Shown here one piece after another: positions 31,455-43,986 of a DNA stretch of 64,000 bases. This DNA is from Proteles cristata cristata (taxonomy: Eukaryota > Chordata > Mammalia > Carnivora > Hyaenidae): positions 124,001 through 188,000 of the forward strand of contig JAESUZ010000352.1 in NCBI GenBank assembly GCA_017311185.1, read 5' to 3'. Made by a program: the position numbers and the translations under genes. Numbering within the stretch: position 1 is the first letter of the stretch; each line of letters starts with the position of its first letter. The notes below the pieces were generated by a model. It was not told where the DNA came from, searched no databases, and saw nothing but the letters and a program-made list of their open reading frames with translations.

Positions 31455-31503
31455 TGGGGGTTGGGTTGGGCGGGGGGTGGGGGTGGGGGGGGAGGGGAGG
31501 GGT
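31455..31503 (+). promoter_or_regulatory. G-rich tract able to form a G-quadruplex
   Basis: Runs of G (5, 3, 3, 6, 5, 8, 4 and 4 in order) separated by one to three bases, 580 bp downstream of the candidate leader exon and on the same strand. Meets the usual four-run pattern several times over. Function is inference. Confidence 0.6.
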
Positions 31504-34500
31504 AGAGTGAGCTTAGTTTATCACTCAGTTACTTATATAAATCAATTAAAATGTGAAAATAATTTTGGAGCTCAGTTTTCCTCGTTCAAGAACTGAGAGA
31601 GCAGTTGAGATGAATAATTTTGAAGGTACTTTGGAGTTATTACTTGTGAATGCAATTCAAATGATAGTTTTTACTTTCATTTCTTTCCAGTAGTTAATAA
31701 AATAAGCTTTGACCTCAACTATACATTTTTTATTTTTGGAAACTTTTACATTGTCAACAGCAAAATATGCTCCCTCGGGATCCTTGAAATAAACCTGACA
31801 CTTAAGAAAAAAAAAATTCCAGCTTTTATAGCTGTTTCATTCCTTTCTCTTCTAGTTCATTTTTCTTAAAAGTATTTGTGCTTTGAAAATGTCAGCTGTA
31901 TTCTAATGAAGCTCAGGCATTGTTTGCTCATAAAGGGCCCGGTGCATTCCACTGCTTTATGGTTTATTATGAGGCACAGTGTGAGAGTGTGGGTGGCACC
32001 ATTTGGTGTCTGCCTCTTGGGGTAGTGACTGCCATTATGTTAGTGTTAGATTGGCAAAGAAAATATAGCATGTAAGATCCTATATGCATCTGGATCCTCT
32101 GAAGAAAATCTTAACCCTGAACAATACTGAGTGAGCCCAGAATGTGTGACAACTTGATTGAGTTGATCACTTCAAGTATACTCTCAAAAGTCTGCATTTC
32201 AATTACAATTAATATTCTACCAGCCACATCTCTTATTTTTTGATATATATAACATACTCATTCTTTGAATTTTAATAAGGAAGTGAATGTTTCTGGATAA
32301 ATTATGACATTTTAAGTAGATATAGTAAAATTTTAAATAACACATTTACTTAAAAAAGAGTTTTAAGGAACTTAGTGTGGGTGGGAAGGGGGAGTGGAAG
32401 AGGAGGTCAGGCAGAGAGCCTTTCTTTCAGTTAGGAAAGCCCTGATGAAGAAAAAAGCAACAGATGTTTCTTCTGTTACAATTGAGGTTGTTTTATTCAA
32501 AATTCACAGTAGCTGGAATGGGGAGGGAAGATCATAAATCTGACTTAATCAGGGAATAAATAAAACTTAATCATTTAAAATTTATTCTTTTATACTCAGA
32601 ATTTGAGAATCAGTAGAGTAACATTATGAGCAACATGCCTTTTGGAGAGGCTTTTTTTAATCTTAAAAAATTAATGTGTAATTAATGGAAATGTGAGAAA
32701 GTTAATTTTAGTGCATTTAAGTTATGGAAGAAATCATTAAATGCTATAGAATATTTGGGGGGAAAACTTTGCATTATAAAATATATAAGGAATACTGAGG
32801 TTGCAAAAGTTTGTAATTGCACAATAGATACTGAGGCTCAAAATGAAATTGCATTAGGAAACATTATTTGCATACAGTGAGAGAGACTTTTATCGTCAGT
32901 GAGAAGCATGAGACTTACTCCAAAAAGCTCTTTCAATAAGAAATGCAGGAGGAACATTTTAAGTTTAATTAAAATGAGCCTCTAAAAAGAAAGATAGTAA
33001 GCTTAGATTGTTTGCTAATGAACAGAGAAGAATATTTGCTGGAAAAAAAAAAAAAGTAGCAAAGGAATTGCTTGGAAGCAGGATGCATGTAATGGAAGCA
33101 GTCAAAATAAAAAAATAGTTTTTGAATTTATGGAATTCATAATGAGTAAAAACCTTTCCCTTTGCAAGTAACAAAGAGAAGTTCTGTGCTATTGTATAGT
33201 GTCCATTTGTACACATTACAACTTGATTCATTTCTTAAAGTTAGCTTTTGAAAAACTAGGCCTGAGCCCCAGGTCTTTCACAAATTAGGCACTTAGTCAA
33301 ACTTTGCCATGCCCTGCACTATAAAATTTCAGTGTAAGAGTAGATAATAGCCAAAAAATTCTGTGAACCACAGTAAAATTTGTGTAAGGAGCAAATATTA
33401 AGTGGTTTTCTGATATTTAATTGGTATAAAGAGAAGACAGGAAAAGATACCAACATCCAAGGAGATTATTAAAAATTTCTCTTGCTGTTAGCTGGGATCT
33501 GTTGATGTCCCTGAAGATTTTGTTTCAAATAATGACAGAATATAGAGATTTTGAAGCTTTTCAGATCACTGTTTTAATTAAGATTATAAGATTTAAAAGT
33601 TGATCTTCATATATTTTACCTTTTTAAGGAATAGCAGTAGGGAGCAGTTGAAGGGTTTTGGTTTTTTTTTTTTCTCTCCAGGATAAGTGAAATAACTTAC
33701 ATGGAGTTTAAAATGGATTTACAAATTCTATAGGCATAACTAAAGTAAGAACTTTTATAATTGTGACCAAAGTAATATATGTTTGATGGAATAGCCCTAA
33801 AGAATATTGATGGCCCCACATGTGATATATAATTATAACACAGCCCTAAATTGTAGTTATCAAAAGTGTGCGTCACTTGTGTTTATAAATGTAGGCACGA
33901 CAGTAGGTTACTTAACAGCATTAGCAACAATACAGAAGTCTTTGAGACTATTAATCCTTCAAATTAAGAGCAATATACTGAAACAAGAATTCTAGAGTAA
34001 GATATCTGTGGTTCTTGCCTTGTATATATGAACTCTTTAGCAAAAAAATGGGGTCTGGGGGAATCTGAGCCTTACCTGTTCATTGTTTTCCAAGTTAGAA
34101 TACCCAGAGAGTGACTGTTGTAGACATTCTTTCTGCCTTCATATATTTGTTCAATTAGAAACAACAGCAACCTAAAACTCTCTCATTTCTGAAGCAGAGG
34201 TCAGAGGGGAGATTTGACTGCTACCTGTATTTTTCCAAAAAGAAAATCTTTTACATCATTGTTTAGGAGCAGATAAAATAGTATGAATAGTATGCTTTAA
34301 GTATATTATGAGTTAACTCGTGTGGATGGATCCAGGAACCTATCCTATAATGATAGCATTACTTCTTTCTACCAAGTTTCAAGAAACTAGTTTGCAAACA
34401 GACTTTAGGAGCTGGAGACCATCAGTAGGGGGCTTTGTTTTAGACAGTTTGTCACTCTCTTGGCAGTTTTTCTGGCAGGAAAATGAAGAAACTGCTAACT

Positions 34501-35399
34501 GAGCACTTACTGTGTGTCAAGTAGACCCAGGGAAGTTACGTATAAAAGTTTGCAAAATCTTTTTGTTTTAATGGTTAAGATTTTAATTAAAGAATTATTG
34601 TTGATATTGATGTCTGACTTTAAGATTTTTTGCTCTTCAGAATATGATTTAGATGTAGATTCAATAATAGCTCTCAAATGGAACATATTGTTGAAATAAT
34701 ATTGGTCATTGCCGTTTTGAATATTGTATTGTGGAATATAGTGATGCCCTTTTTAATTTGCTAGGGAACAGAACTGCTTTGAAAAACTCTTAATTCATGG
34801 GTGGTCTTTGATCTTTTTGAGTTTAAGTGTCCTAAAGTTTTAAATTTAAGAATGCAACTTTTAAATTGTAGGTCTGTTTGTAGTCATTGCCATCTTTTAT
34901 AAAATTAGAAAAATATCTCTCTTGACTGTGAATTTTAAATGATTTATTTGTTAACATGGCCTGGGGCCAGTTATCATCTTAAAGGGTTGTAGGCTTCTTC
35001 ATGAGGATGATTTCCAATTAAGAGCGCTTGGGTGTTCTAATCCTTGTAAATTCTGATCCTTGTGGTTGCACACAGCTGCCTTGATCTACTCTAGCCATTC
35101 AGTGGCTGTTGGTATAAGATAAAATGTGCTCCCTTCCTCTCACTCTTTTACTAGGCATGCACACAGTGTCTGTGTGCCATCTGGTGGGTGTATTGGCTGT
35201 GGTGATGATACTGGAAGTAGTGGTTGAATGTATGCCAAGCACTGAAAAGCTGTAACATTTAAGAACTAGAGACTGAAGAAAGGTCACTCACCTCTTTCCT
35301 TTTTTTTTTTAAATTCAAACAGAGATAAGTGTAATAGAAAGAGTCTGCTGATACTCCATTACTTCCTTAATTTGAACAAAGAGATAAAGGGACCTTGAA
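31504..35399. other. CanSINE-free unique sequence
   Basis: About 3.9 kb with no recognised repeat apart from short A or T runs. 31900-32110 is more complex than its surroundings and could be a conserved non-coding element, which only alignment could show. No exon with splice sites and a meaningful frame is found. Confidence 0.45.
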
Positions 35400-35590
35400 G
35401 CAGTCTTTCCCAGTCCTTCCCGGATTTGTTAAAAATATGCATTCCCACCTAGTTTCTGATTCTTTAGATGTTGAGTGGAGCCCAGGAATGTGCATTTTGA
35501 ATAAGAAGGACACTAGTCCCCTCCACCCCTTTTGCATCTTATGACCAGTCTCATTTGGGAAGAATTGCTATGAAGGATTTGAAGAGCCAT
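35400..35590 (+). repeat. MER5-like DNA transposon fragment
   Basis: 'gttaaaaatatgcattccca', 'tttctgattctttagatgtt', 'gagcccaggaatgtgcattt' follow MER5-type consensus text. Confidence 0.6.
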
Positions 35591-35850
35591 GCTGTTGAGG
35601 CCATATTGTAAACTTATTCAAATATTAATCAGAAGATATAGTGTCTAAAAAATGGAAAATTCTAATTAAGTATGTAGAAAAGAAATGAGAAAATTAAGAT
35701 TTAAAGGTTTCCTTCAGTGAGCAAGATCATAAAAAAAGGACAAAATGACATGTTTTAACTGAAGATAAAGAAGCCAGTGAAAAGCAATCAGAACACACCT
35801 ATAGATGAGACCAATGTTTTCAAATAGACATTTTAAAAATACTGAAAAGG

Positions 35851-36016
35851 GAGCACCTGGGTGGCTCAGTCAGTTAAGTGTCCAACTCTTGATTTTAGCT
35901 CAGGTCATGATCTCATGGTTCATGAGTACGATCTCCGTGTCAGGCTCTGCTAACAGTGTGGAGCCTGCTTGGGAACCTCCCTCTCTTTCAAAATAAATAA
36001 ATAAACTTGAAACTAT
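35851..36016 (+). mobile_element. CanSINE, old, sense, shortened centre
   Basis: Head GAGCACCTGGGTGGCTCAG. The CT-rich centre is largely deleted (CCTCCCTCTCTTTCAAAATAAA). Flanks ATACTGAAAAGG / ATATTGAAAGG. First SINE after an 8.4-kb gap. Confidence 0.9.
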
Positions 36017-37199
36017 ATATATTGAAAGGAAAAGGTCCTAGAAAGAAAACCTAGTGAGACTGGATTAAATGAGTTCTAAGATCTCAGAGCTTTGAGGTTT
36101 GAGGAACTAAATGAAAACAACTATAATATTCTGGATACCAGAGCCTGAATTAAGGACTTCATTTAAGAAATGAAAAGGCACTGTTTAAATCCTGGAATAC
36201 AGGAAGGTGAAGGAAGAAACTCTTTTCTCCTTTCAAAGTGAAGAATCCAGGGCCTTTATGGTTTTAGATACCAGAGAAACAGCAAATCATTTTCAAAGGT
36301 GTCCTCCATGTAAAAATGCTTATCAAACCCAAGAGAACAGATTTGATCCTCTAGGCAAAGTATGTAAGAAAGACTGACAGAAAGATTTATTGACACATTT
36401 AGGAGTATGCCCCTAGGGCCAAGAGTCTGTTTCTTGTTATGGCCATTTCAAGGGTTCTTTCTTGGGTTCGTGGAAACATTTTGGTTAGGTGGTCCATTTG
36501 GGGGAATCCTACAAGTCCTGTGTTCTGACAGCTGCAAAAACAGTGAGGCTTTTCTTCCGTGCCTGTGATCTGTAGGAATGTGCATTTCAGATCTTCTGTC
36601 CTTATCTCTGCACTATAGAATGCTTGAATTCCATTTTAGAACCCGATACAGAGGGGGAGGTTCTAGAGGTCACTTTAACTACTAAACTTTGGAGATATTA
36701 GGAACTTTTATCTTCTGTTTCTCATACTTCTATTTGCAGCAGTCTTTTGGTTATGGTTATGTAGATATGCTCTATTTTACTTATCTTACAGGTTTGGTAT
36801 TTCCAGCTGGATATGCTGTCTTTTCAAAATTTTATGGGTTATTAATGTGTTTTATTTATGAAGATAGTATGTGGAACTATTGAGCCTGAGTTACTTGTCA
36901 AATAAAAGTGATAGATGTCCTCTAAGCCATCCATATTGTTTCTCTCTAGTACACTCTTCAGTGACGTATATGGCTTTGTGGATGGCTGGCTGAAATTAGA
37001 AATACAGTCTTAAGGTGTGGAATCTTTTCTCTTTGCAAAATGAATTGGCCTATACTAGAATTGACCTGTGACTTCACCTCATTAGTACTGTATTTGAAAC
37101 CAACTGATAGTTCTTTACAGCATTTACTAACAAATAGCTGAAAGGTTAGTGCAGAAAGGAAAGAAATGCTTGACACTTTCCTTTTCTGACTGCTTATTC
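36017..37199. other. unassigned intronic sequence
   Basis: About 1.2 kb without a recognised repeat or exon. Short open frames (e.g. 36689-36883) lack any supporting feature. Confidence 0.5.
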
Positions 37200-37762
37200 T
37201 CTGGTGGAAATGTTAACATGAATGAAATAAAAGCATATGATACTGTCACATAAGTAAGCAGATCTGTGGAGCAGAATAGAAAGTTAATAAATTGACCCAA
37301 ATAAGTAAACAATCTAGGTAGCATTTCATATCAGCATGGGGGAGGGAAAGTAGATTATTAAAAGTAGCCATCTGAGGGGGAGAGGAATTAGATCTTTTAC
37401 TTCTCACATTGAATAAATTCCAGATGAGGCAAGGATGTAAAATTTTAAATGAAGGCATTAAAGTTTAAGAAAATATGGGGTGTGTTTAATAAATCTTAGC
37501 TTATAACTAATGATAGCTAATTTCAAAGAACAGCATAGCCAACTAAAAATACCAAACCTGTAAGATATGTAGAATGTAGCAAATCTATGTATAATGTTTA
37601 CCTCCAAGGAGGAGCCTAAAGATAACTAAATAAACTTTGCAGTTACTCTGAGCTTTACTTTTATATGTAAACATACTTATAGACCTTTTTATGTATGACA
37701 CAAAAGTTACAAAAGGAAAGAATTACTATAAAATGGACTATAGTCTTTAAAAATGTGTTTAG
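37200..37762 (+). mobile_element. old L1 ORF2, sense (part 1)
   Basis: 'gatctgtggagcagaataga', 'attccagatgaggcaaggat' and similar phrases suggest decayed L1 ORF2. Ends with the target-site copy of the younger L1. Confidence 0.5.
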
Positions 37763-38336
37763 CAGTGTGGAGGTTCCTAAGGAAACTAACAATAGAACTC
37801 CCCTATGACCCAGCAATAGCACTGCTAGGAATTTACCCAAGGGATACAGAAATGCTGATGCATAGGAGCACATGTACCCCAATGTTCATAGCAGCACTCT
37901 CCACAATAGCTAAAACATGGAAAGAGCCTAAGTGTCCATCAACAGATGAATGGATCAAGAAGATGTGGTTTATCTATACCATGGAATACTACATGGCAAT
38001 GAGAAACAATGAAATCTGGCCATGTGTAGCAACATGGATGGACCTTGAGGGTGTTATGCTTGAGCGAAATAAGTCAGGCAGAGAAGGACAAGTATCATAT
38101 GTGTGCACGTATAGGAGGATTAGGAGGAACTTAACAGAGAACCAAGGGGGAGAAAAAGGGCGGAAATGGTGGGGGAAAGGGAGAGAAGCAAACCATGAGA
38201 GACTCTTGAATGCTGACAAAAACTGAGGACTGGTGGATGTGGGGGGGAGGAGGGGTGGGCATGGAGGAGGACACTTGTGGGGATGAGCACTGGGTGTTAT
38301 GTGGAAACTAATTTGACAATAAACTATTTGTAAAAA
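37763..38336 (+). mobile_element. 5'-truncated younger L1, sense
   Basis: 574 bp: the C-terminal end of ORF2 (peptide ELPYDPAIALLGIYPRD, then WFIYTMEYYMAM), an open frame to 38226, 3' UTR with AATAAA and poly(A). Perfect 14-bp target-site duplication AAAAATGTGTTTAG (37749-37762 and 38337-38350). Too short to be mobile. The open frame is a relic of reverse-transcriptase ORF2, not a gene. Confidence 0.96.
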
Positions 38337-38350
38337 AAAAATGTGTTTAG

Positions 38351-39090
38351 AAAATCATATACATAAGCAGAATGCAAATGTCAAACTGGGAAAAATATTT
38401 GCATCAGATATAACAAAGTGTATACTTATTTTTTTAATGTTTAAAGAGATTCTGCCAATACAAAAAATCAACAGCCAATAGAAAGATGGGCATAAGCTTC
38501 AGGAAGGAAAATTTAGATGACTTAAAACGTGTCAGCCTTACTCATAATAATAAATTAAAACCAAAATAAAATGAGAAACTTTAATTTAAAAGTTGACAAA
38601 GTTTGATTAACACACTGAGATGGAAGGATATGTGGAAATGAACCTTTTTATACATTTGTGTATGGAGGGTGAACTGCTGCAGTTGGTACAACCAGTGTGT
38701 GTAAAGACATGTATAGTCATTGCATTATTATTTATAGTAATGAAATATTTTATTGTTAATGGTTGTAATAGTAAAAGCTTTTCCATTCCTAAGGGACTGA
38801 TAAACTACTAGAACCATAAAAAGTAATATTGTATAGCCAGCAAAGTAAATACTGAGGCAAAAGTATATGTACAGGTTTGGATAGACATCTAAGATGTCTA
38901 TTAAGTGGGGAAGAAAACATATGCAAACTGATATAGTACTCAACTCTAGGGGAAGGAAAAAAGAATGTTTTGCATATATGTTTATATATGTTTAGAATCC
39001 TTCTGAAGATTATATACAACCCAGCACCAGTAGCTATCCCTGGGAAAGGGATTGGTTAGGTGGTGGTTGGGAATGGGAGGAGACATATGT
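38351..39090 (+). mobile_element. old L1 3' region, sense (part 2)
   Basis: 'caacagccaatagaaagatg', 'gagggtgaactgctgcagtt', 'gggactgataaactactaga' are degraded sense L1 3' phrases continuing 37200-37762. Confidence 0.5.
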
Positions 39091-39129
39091 GTCTCCTGCA
39101 TCCGTATCATACGCTTCCTTCCACGGACT

Positions 39130-39310
39130 TCTTCCATGCAGACATTCATGTATTCATTCATGTAACAATATTTTTTGAACTCTACTATGTGTCAGGCACT
39201 GTGTGCTAGGTGCTGGAGATACAGCAGTAGGTGAGAAAATGAAGCCCCTATCCTTATGGAGCTTAAATTCTGGAAGTGGGAGGGCTATGGACAGATAATA
39301 ACCACTGAAT
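39130..39310 (+). repeat. L2 LINE 3' fragment
   Basis: 'actatgtgtcaggcactgtg', 'tgctaggtgctggagataca' and 'atccttatggagcttaaatt' are typical L2 3' text. Confidence 0.75.
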
Positions 39311-40426
39311 CAAGTAAATATTAATAGTCAATACATCATATAGAGATAAGTACTCCAGTGAAAAATCATAGTAAATTAGGAAGTCCTTGTATAGAGTGGT
39401 CAGACATCTCTGAATTGATGACTAAGCAGTGACTAGAATGAAGCTTGGGAATAAGGCAAGTAACTATCTGAAAGAAGAAAGCAAAAGGTTGTATAATCTA
39501 TAATTAGCCTGTTACTAATGAATATGAAATGGCCTAAGTCACTTTTTTCCCATCATTTTTATTAGCAAGGTATAATTTGCATGTAGTAGATCCTAGTCCT
39601 TTTAGCCTGTAGTTGTACAACTTTGACAAACACATACACTAACACAAACTAGGTCATTTTCTAACTATTTAGAGCTGAAAATTAGCTTGTCCTGTTAAGT
39701 TGGAGCCTGTGTATGTGTATGGGATATACCACTACTTCTGATTTGAGATACTTATAAACCCATAGAATAGGCATATTCTTTCTTATAGTAACTTACTAAT
39801 TTGATTCTTTGAGGAGGATGTGATACAGGCTTCGGTGAACCAATTCAAGCCAAAAGAAGTTTTTCCTCCAGAAAGTCAGTACTGTGAAAAAAATAACTTA
39901 TACTGGCATCATGTAGACAAACCACAGTTATTTCACTGAATTTTTCATTTTAATTGAACATATTGAAGGTGACTAACTGTAACTGGAACCCTGTAAAGAA
40001 ATATGAGTGAAAGAAATCTTTGGTGTCTAGACAATTCTAATGGAAAACAGAAAGACTGTAATTACTCAGAAAATTGAAATAAAAATTTGAGCCAAAATTG
40101 TGTGCCTCTGCCAAGATTTGGCATAAGTTTTCAGCTGTTTTTCCAAGCCATTTCCCTAGGTGATTGATCTTATTTAGTTAATTCAGGGAATTGCCAGAAC
40201 CAAAATCCAGGCAGGCCTTTAAATTTTTGTTTTTAATAAATACACCAACTGCCAGGAATTGACTTCTGGACAGTGTCAGGCCCCTGTTGCCAAGGAGCTG
40301 TGAATTAAGGCCAGGTACTTAGGAAAAATTTTTTAGACTTGGTTTGGTTTACTTCTCTTGACCTGACTGAAATTTTGGGATATTGGGTGTTTATAACCTA
40401 TTTAAATATGTCCTTTTGAGTCAAAC
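39311..40426. other. unassigned intronic sequence
   Basis: Mostly unassigned. 39545-39680 ('tagcaaggtataatttgcat', 'acaactttgacaaacacata') may be an antisense L1 3' UTR scrap. No exon recognised. Confidence 0.45.
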
Positions 40427-40620
40427 AATTTTTTAATCTTTAAAAAAAATTTTTTTAATGTTTGCTTATACTTTGAGAAAGAGAAAGAGACCAAATCTGA
40501 AGGAGGCTGCAGCATCTGAGCTTTCAGCACAGGACCCGACGCGGGGCTTGAACTCACAAGCTGTGAGATCATGACCTGAGCCCAATTCAGATGCTTAACG
40601 AACTGAGCCACTCAGGCACC
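40427..40620 (-). mobile_element. CanSINE, old, antisense, shortened
   Basis: TTTTTTTAATGTTTGCTTATAC, purine block reduced to GAGAAAGAGAAAGAG, end CACTCAGGCACCC. CTTTTGAGTCAAA / CTTTGAGTCAAA flanks. Confidence 0.92.
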
Positions 40621-40904
40621 CTTTGAGTCAAAATTTAAAAAATTTTCTTTCTACTGCTGAACCTAGCTGATTTGATGAAAGTGAATAACGTCTAAATACA
40701 TGGCTTTTATTTCTGAATATTACAGTTACTGAAATCCCAGTGGGGCACCTTTAACTACTTCTAAAGCAGATTTCATTTTAACTAATTATAAAACACAGAT
40801 ACCTCATTTATAGATCTTTATCTTGTTTCAACATCTGTGACTGATTCTCACGCTCTTTACCTTCTTCCCTCCCCTCTATCTCTTCCCTCCAGAATGGCAA
40901 TAGC
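40621..40904. other. unassigned intronic sequence
   Basis: No repeat or exon recognised. Confidence 0.4.
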
Positions 40905-41350
40905 TTTTTAAATTATAAAACAAGCACATGCATGTTCATAAAATGTTTTTTTCAAATAATAAAAAAAGTATAAAACAAGTAAAACATTTCTTCTCACCAT
41001 AACCTCTCTTAGGTTTGTTGTTTATCTTGCCATACCTTTTATGCTTATATAAACTTATGTGTATATGTAGTTAGGTAAATGGAATCTTACTAATCATAGT
41101 CTCTTATAATGAGAACATTTTCCATGCAAATATATACCTGTAATTTTGTTTTAAGCACTGTATAATATTCCATCATCTACACGTACCAAAAGATGTTTAT
41201 ACATTTAAATTGTTTTTAGGTTTCTGCCTTTATCTATAATGCTACAGTCCTAGGACATGTATAGCTGTTTTTATCTGCTTAGTTTATTAGGCTATATATC
41301 CAACAGAGGAATTGCTGGTCAGAGGGTATTCCCATTATTAATTGTGGTAT
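40905..41350 (-). mobile_element. old L1 3' region, antisense
   Basis: 'gagaacattttccatgcaaa', 'actgtataatattccatcat', 'aggaattgctggtcagaggg' match antisense L1 3' text. Confidence 0.65.
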
Positions 41351-41644
41351 GGATGAAGAGACCACTGTTCAGCTTGCCACTTAGGTAATGGTGGGCAGTT
41401 GAAAGGACACTTGTTGAAGTGGAAAGAAGCTTTAAAATGTATATAATTGTTTTAAAGCACTTATTTAAAATTTTGTACTCTAATTATTCCTCTCTAATTA
41501 CAGTCCTCCAGAAAGACTCTCCAGTATCCCCTCCACCAACAAGGTGTTAGCCCCTTTTGTGCAGGGAACCATGTCATTTGCACTGAATATCTATAGTGTT
41601 TAGCTTAAGTACTTGACACGTAGGAGCCAAGTAAATATTTTTTA

Positions 41645-41850
41645 AAATATTTTTTTACATTTACTTAGTTTTGAAAGAAACAGAGCACAAGTGGAGGAGG
41701 GGCAGAGAGAGAAGAAGACAGAATCTGAAGCAGGCTCCAGGCTCTGAGCTGTCAGCACAGAGCCCTATGTGGGGCTTGAACCTACATCTGGGTGATCATG
41801 ACCTGAGCCAAAGTCGGACACTTAACTGACTGAGCCACCCAGGCACCCCT
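41645..41850 (-). mobile_element. CanSINE, old, antisense
   Basis: TTACATTTACTTAGTTTTG, end CACCCAGGCACCCC. CCAAGTAAATATTTTTTAAA occurs at both flanks (41627 region and 41862-41881), with 11 extra bases after the head end. Confidence 0.92.
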
Positions 41851-41881
41851 TATTTGTCTTTCCAAGTAAATATTTTTTAAA

Positions 41882-42288
41882 TGTACCCAATTTTTGCCAC
41901 ACTTTTACCAGCTCAGGACATTATATATAATTTTTATCTATCTGGTAGATGAGAAGTTTTCCTTTTTAAAGAAGTGTTAATAAAGAAGTGTTAATTTTTT
42001 CATTAAAATCAAGAATCTTTTCATATGATTATAGATATTTGGGTTTCTTCATGTATTCAGCTTATTTTTATATTGAGGTACTGTTTAATTGTTGACTTAT
42101 AAGTGGGAAGTTAAGTAAATAAAAGTTTTTAAGGATAGTGTTTAAGGATGACGTATGTATTGCAAATTTGTTTACTAAGTTAGAGGCTTGTCTTTTAAGG
42201 ATATGGGGTCTTTTGCTATTTAGAAAAATACTTACTTTTAGGTAGTCATGTCTGTTAGTCCATTTTCACTTAAGATTTTTAAATTCTG
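41882..42288 (-). mobile_element. old L1, antisense (part 1)
   Basis: 'ttttgccacacttttaccag', 'aagaatcttttcatatgatt', 'tttgctatttagaaaaatac' fit antisense L1. Continues after the SINE. Confidence 0.5.
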
Positions 42289-42518
42289 GGGCGCCTGGGT
42301 GGCTCAGTCAGTTAAGCGTCCAACTTTGGCTCAGGTTATGATCTCACAGTTCAGTTCATGAGTTTGAGCCCTGCATCAGGCTCTGTGCTGATAGCCCGGA
42401 GCCTGGAACCTGCTTCAGATTCTGTGTCTTCCTCTCTCTCTGCCCCTCCCCTGCTCATGTTCTCTCTCTCTTTCTCTCTCTCTCTCAAAAATAAACATTA
42501 AAAATTTAAAAAAAAGAT
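42289..42518 (+). mobile_element. CanSINE, old, sense
   Basis: Head GGGGCGCCTGGGTGGCTCAG. A small direct duplication CAGTTCAGTTCATG in the B-box area. TTAAATTCT / CTAAATTCT flanks. Confidence 0.94.
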
Positions 42519-43330
42519 ATCTAAATTCTATAACATGCTCAGAAAGGCCTTCTTCATCCTCAAATTATAAAAAACTATAATTACACTTCTTTAAATAATT
42601 TTGTGGCTTTAATATTTATGTTTAAGTATTTGATCTTTCTGGAATTGATTTTTGTATAAGATGAGAAATTGAAATCTAAGATTTCTTTTATCCAAGTAGA
42701 CAGTTTATTGTCTCAGAAACATTTTTTTTAATTGAAGTGTAGTTGACATACAGTATTATATTAGTTTTCAGATGCACAATCAAAAACATTTCTTTAAGCA
42801 ATCCACCCTTTCCCTACTGATTTGAAAATGCTACCTTTACCATATATAAAATTTTCATGTATACATGAAATAATTTCTGGATTTTAATTTCTGTTTTGCC
42901 AAGGTTTTTCTATCTGCCACTTAGCAATATCACACTTCAGTCACTTCAGCTGTGTAATAATTTTGAAATCTGGTAGGCTAAAGTTCCCGTCTTCCTTGTT
43001 ATTACTTGGTTTTTGGTTTTTTTCTTTCTTTCTTTTTTTACTTTTCTTGGCTGTTCTCTGCCTTTATTCTTCCAGATGCACTTTAGAATCAATTTGTTAA
43101 GTTTATGAAGTTCCCTCTAAATTCTTTTGGTATTAACTGGCATAACAGATTAGGCTTTAGTGATGTTTTTCATTTTGTTTTGACCAAAGTTTTATATTCT
43201 TATTTTTCCTTTAGCGTTAGGTTTAAAATTGGAGTCAGTCTGTTCCCTAACCTTAATTGTCTTTTTGTGTGTTTTTTGTTCCACTGTTTTTTTGCAAATT
43301 TTTGACTTTTGTTTCTAACAGTGTATCAGA
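42519..43330 (-). mobile_element. old L1 ORF2, antisense (part 2)
   Basis: 'tgatctttctggaattgatt', 'gctttagtgatgtttttcat' style text is antisense L1. A piece of another L1 3' end (tgaagtgtagttgacataca, 42737-42780) is inserted in it. Confidence 0.65.
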
Positions 43331-43374
43331 GATGATCTCATCTTAAACATTCAACAGCACTGAGGTCAATTTTT

Positions 43375-43986
43375 AAAATCATCTGAGAAGACAAATACCA
43401 CATGGTTTAACTTACATGTGAAATCTGAAAAATAAATGAACAAACAAAAGCAGAAACAGACTCATAAATACAGAGAAGAAACTGATAGTTGCCACAGGGG
43501 AACAGAGTAGGGGACAAATGAAATAGGTGAAAAGGATTAAGAGGTACAAACTTCCAGGGTCGCCTGGATGGCTCAGTCAGTGAAGCATCCGACTTCGGCT
43601 CAGGTCATGATCTTGCAGTTTGTGGGTTCAGGCCCCATGTCAGGCTCTATTATGACAGCTCAAAGTCTGGAGCCTGCTTCAGATTCTGTGTCTCCCTCTC
43701 TCTTTGTGCCTCTCCCACTCACACTTTGTCTGTTTTTCAAAAATGAATAAACATTTTTTAAAAAAGAGATACAAACTTCCAGTTATAAAATAAGTAAGTC
43801 CACAGAATTGTAAAGTGGGGAATATAGTCAGTAGTATTGTAGTAATGTTATATGATGACAGGTGATAACTGCACTCATCAAGTAAGCATTTTGTAATATA
43901 TGTAATTGTCCAATCACTGTGTTGTACACCTAAAACTATGAAATATTATATGTCAGCCATACACTAATTAAAAAAAATAAATCTGA
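43375..43986 (+). mobile_element. L1 3' UTR end, sense, split by a SINE
   Basis: 'acaaataccacatggtttaa', 'aactgatagttgccacaggg', 'gtccaatcactgtgttgtac', 'actatgaaatattatatgtc' form the sense 3' end of an L1MA-type element with A-rich tail. Confidence 0.85.
43558..43763 (+). mobile_element. CanSINE, old, sense, inside L1 3' UTR
   Basis: Head GGGTCGCCTGGATGGCTCAG. Flanks AAGAGGTACAAACTTCCAG / AAGAGATACAAACTTCCAG, 18 of 19 identical. Confidence 0.96.

Noticed and set aside
31384..31596. 70-codon frame with a Gly-rich middle
   Set aside because: The Gly run is the G-rich tract translated. No splice or homology support.
37753..38226. 157-codon frame with reverse-transcriptase-end similarity
   Set aside because: C-terminal end of L1 ORF2 in a 5'-truncated insertion with target duplicates. 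Not a functional gene.
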